A stretch of 5,237 nt of DNA from an uncultured Clostridia bacterium (GTDB lineage: Bacteria > Bacillota > Clostridia > Oscillospirales > Acutalibacteraceae). How positions within the stretch are numbered: the first letter of the stretch is position 1; every line of letters begins with the position of its first letter. The notes below the pieces were generated by a model. That model was given only the letters and a program-made list of their open reading frames with translations, was not told the DNA's origin and made no database searches. Positions 5,186 through 5,237 of this stretch are shown in pieces. The DNA is taken from NCBI GenBank assembly GCA_946006915.1, contig CAMFZK010000076.1, positions 1-5,237 of the forward strand, written 5' to 3'. The position numbers and the translations under genes were made by a program.

Positions 5186-5214
5186 ATTATACAACAAACA
5201 ATATACTCTTGCAA
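5186..5214 (-). promoter_or_regulatory. Strong sigma-A-type promoter of the three-gene operon
   Basis: On the minus strand TTGCAA (5209-5214), a 17-base spacer and a perfect TATAAT (5186-5191). The transcript would start near 5179, about 26 bases before the ATG at 5153. The -35 ends only 8 bases from the adapter junction, so any upstream operator is lost. Confidence 0.82.
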
Positions 5215-5222
5215 TATAAATA

Positions 5223-5237
5223 CTGTCTCTTATACAC
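5223..5237 (-). other. Truncated Tn5 mosaic end (adapter, not genomic)
   Basis: CTGTCTCTTATACAC is the first 15 bases of the inverted 19-base Tn5 mosaic end used in Nextera libraries, the mirror of bases 29-43. The contig was cut before the final ATCT. It marks the right edge of the genomic insert. Confidence 0.95.

Overview
The window is an AT-rich, low-GC Gram-positive chromosomal segment. A SigH-type sigma factor, a SpoIIQ-like M23 protein with a sigma-F-like promoter, short A/T-rich Rho-independent terminators, AGGAG-type ribosome sites and a lipoprotein point to an endospore-forming (or recently spore-forming) member of class Clostridia. This looks like a contig assembled from a tagmented (Nextera) library: bases 1-43 are sequencing adapter with an i5 index, and bases 5223-5237 are a truncated Tn5 mosaic end. 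Real genomic sequence therefore runs from about 44 to 5222.

Left part, plus strand: a SigH-like sigma-70 family factor (108-671), then a 100-residue protein with two zinc-ribbon modules (781-1083). A strong bidirectional hairpin (1096-1127) closes this side and also ends the converging greA transcript.

Middle, minus strand: greA (1133-1636) has its own extended -10 promoter (1652-1680). Upstream of that promoter lies a terminator (1681-1717) that ends the next gene, a membrane-anchored M23/LytM protein most like SpoIIQ (1766-2470). A good match to a sigma-F promoter (2491-2520) precedes it. The 2477-2688 gap holds this promoter, two imperfect or perfect hairpins, a possible 21-codon ORF and a bidirectional terminator.

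Right part, minus strand: a three-gene operon read from a strong vegetative promoter at 5186-5214. The order is a two-helix membrane protein (DUF6106-like), the bifunctional NAD(P)H-hydrate epimerase/dehydratase Nnr, and a small lipoprotein starting at TTG. The intergenic gaps are 12 and 14 bases, with ribosome sites overlapping the preceding stop codons. The operon ends at the 2658-2690 hairpin.

Together the genes cover sporulation control (sigma factor, SpoIIQ-like protein), transcription elongation (GreA) and nicotinamide-cofactor repair (Nnr). I see no CRISPR array, insertion sequence, phage gene, tRNA or rRNA. I find no convincing new multi-gene system. The items most worth a second look are the sigma-F-like promoter with the SpoIIQ-like gene, the hairpin-rich gap beside it, and the leader of the zinc-ribbon gene.
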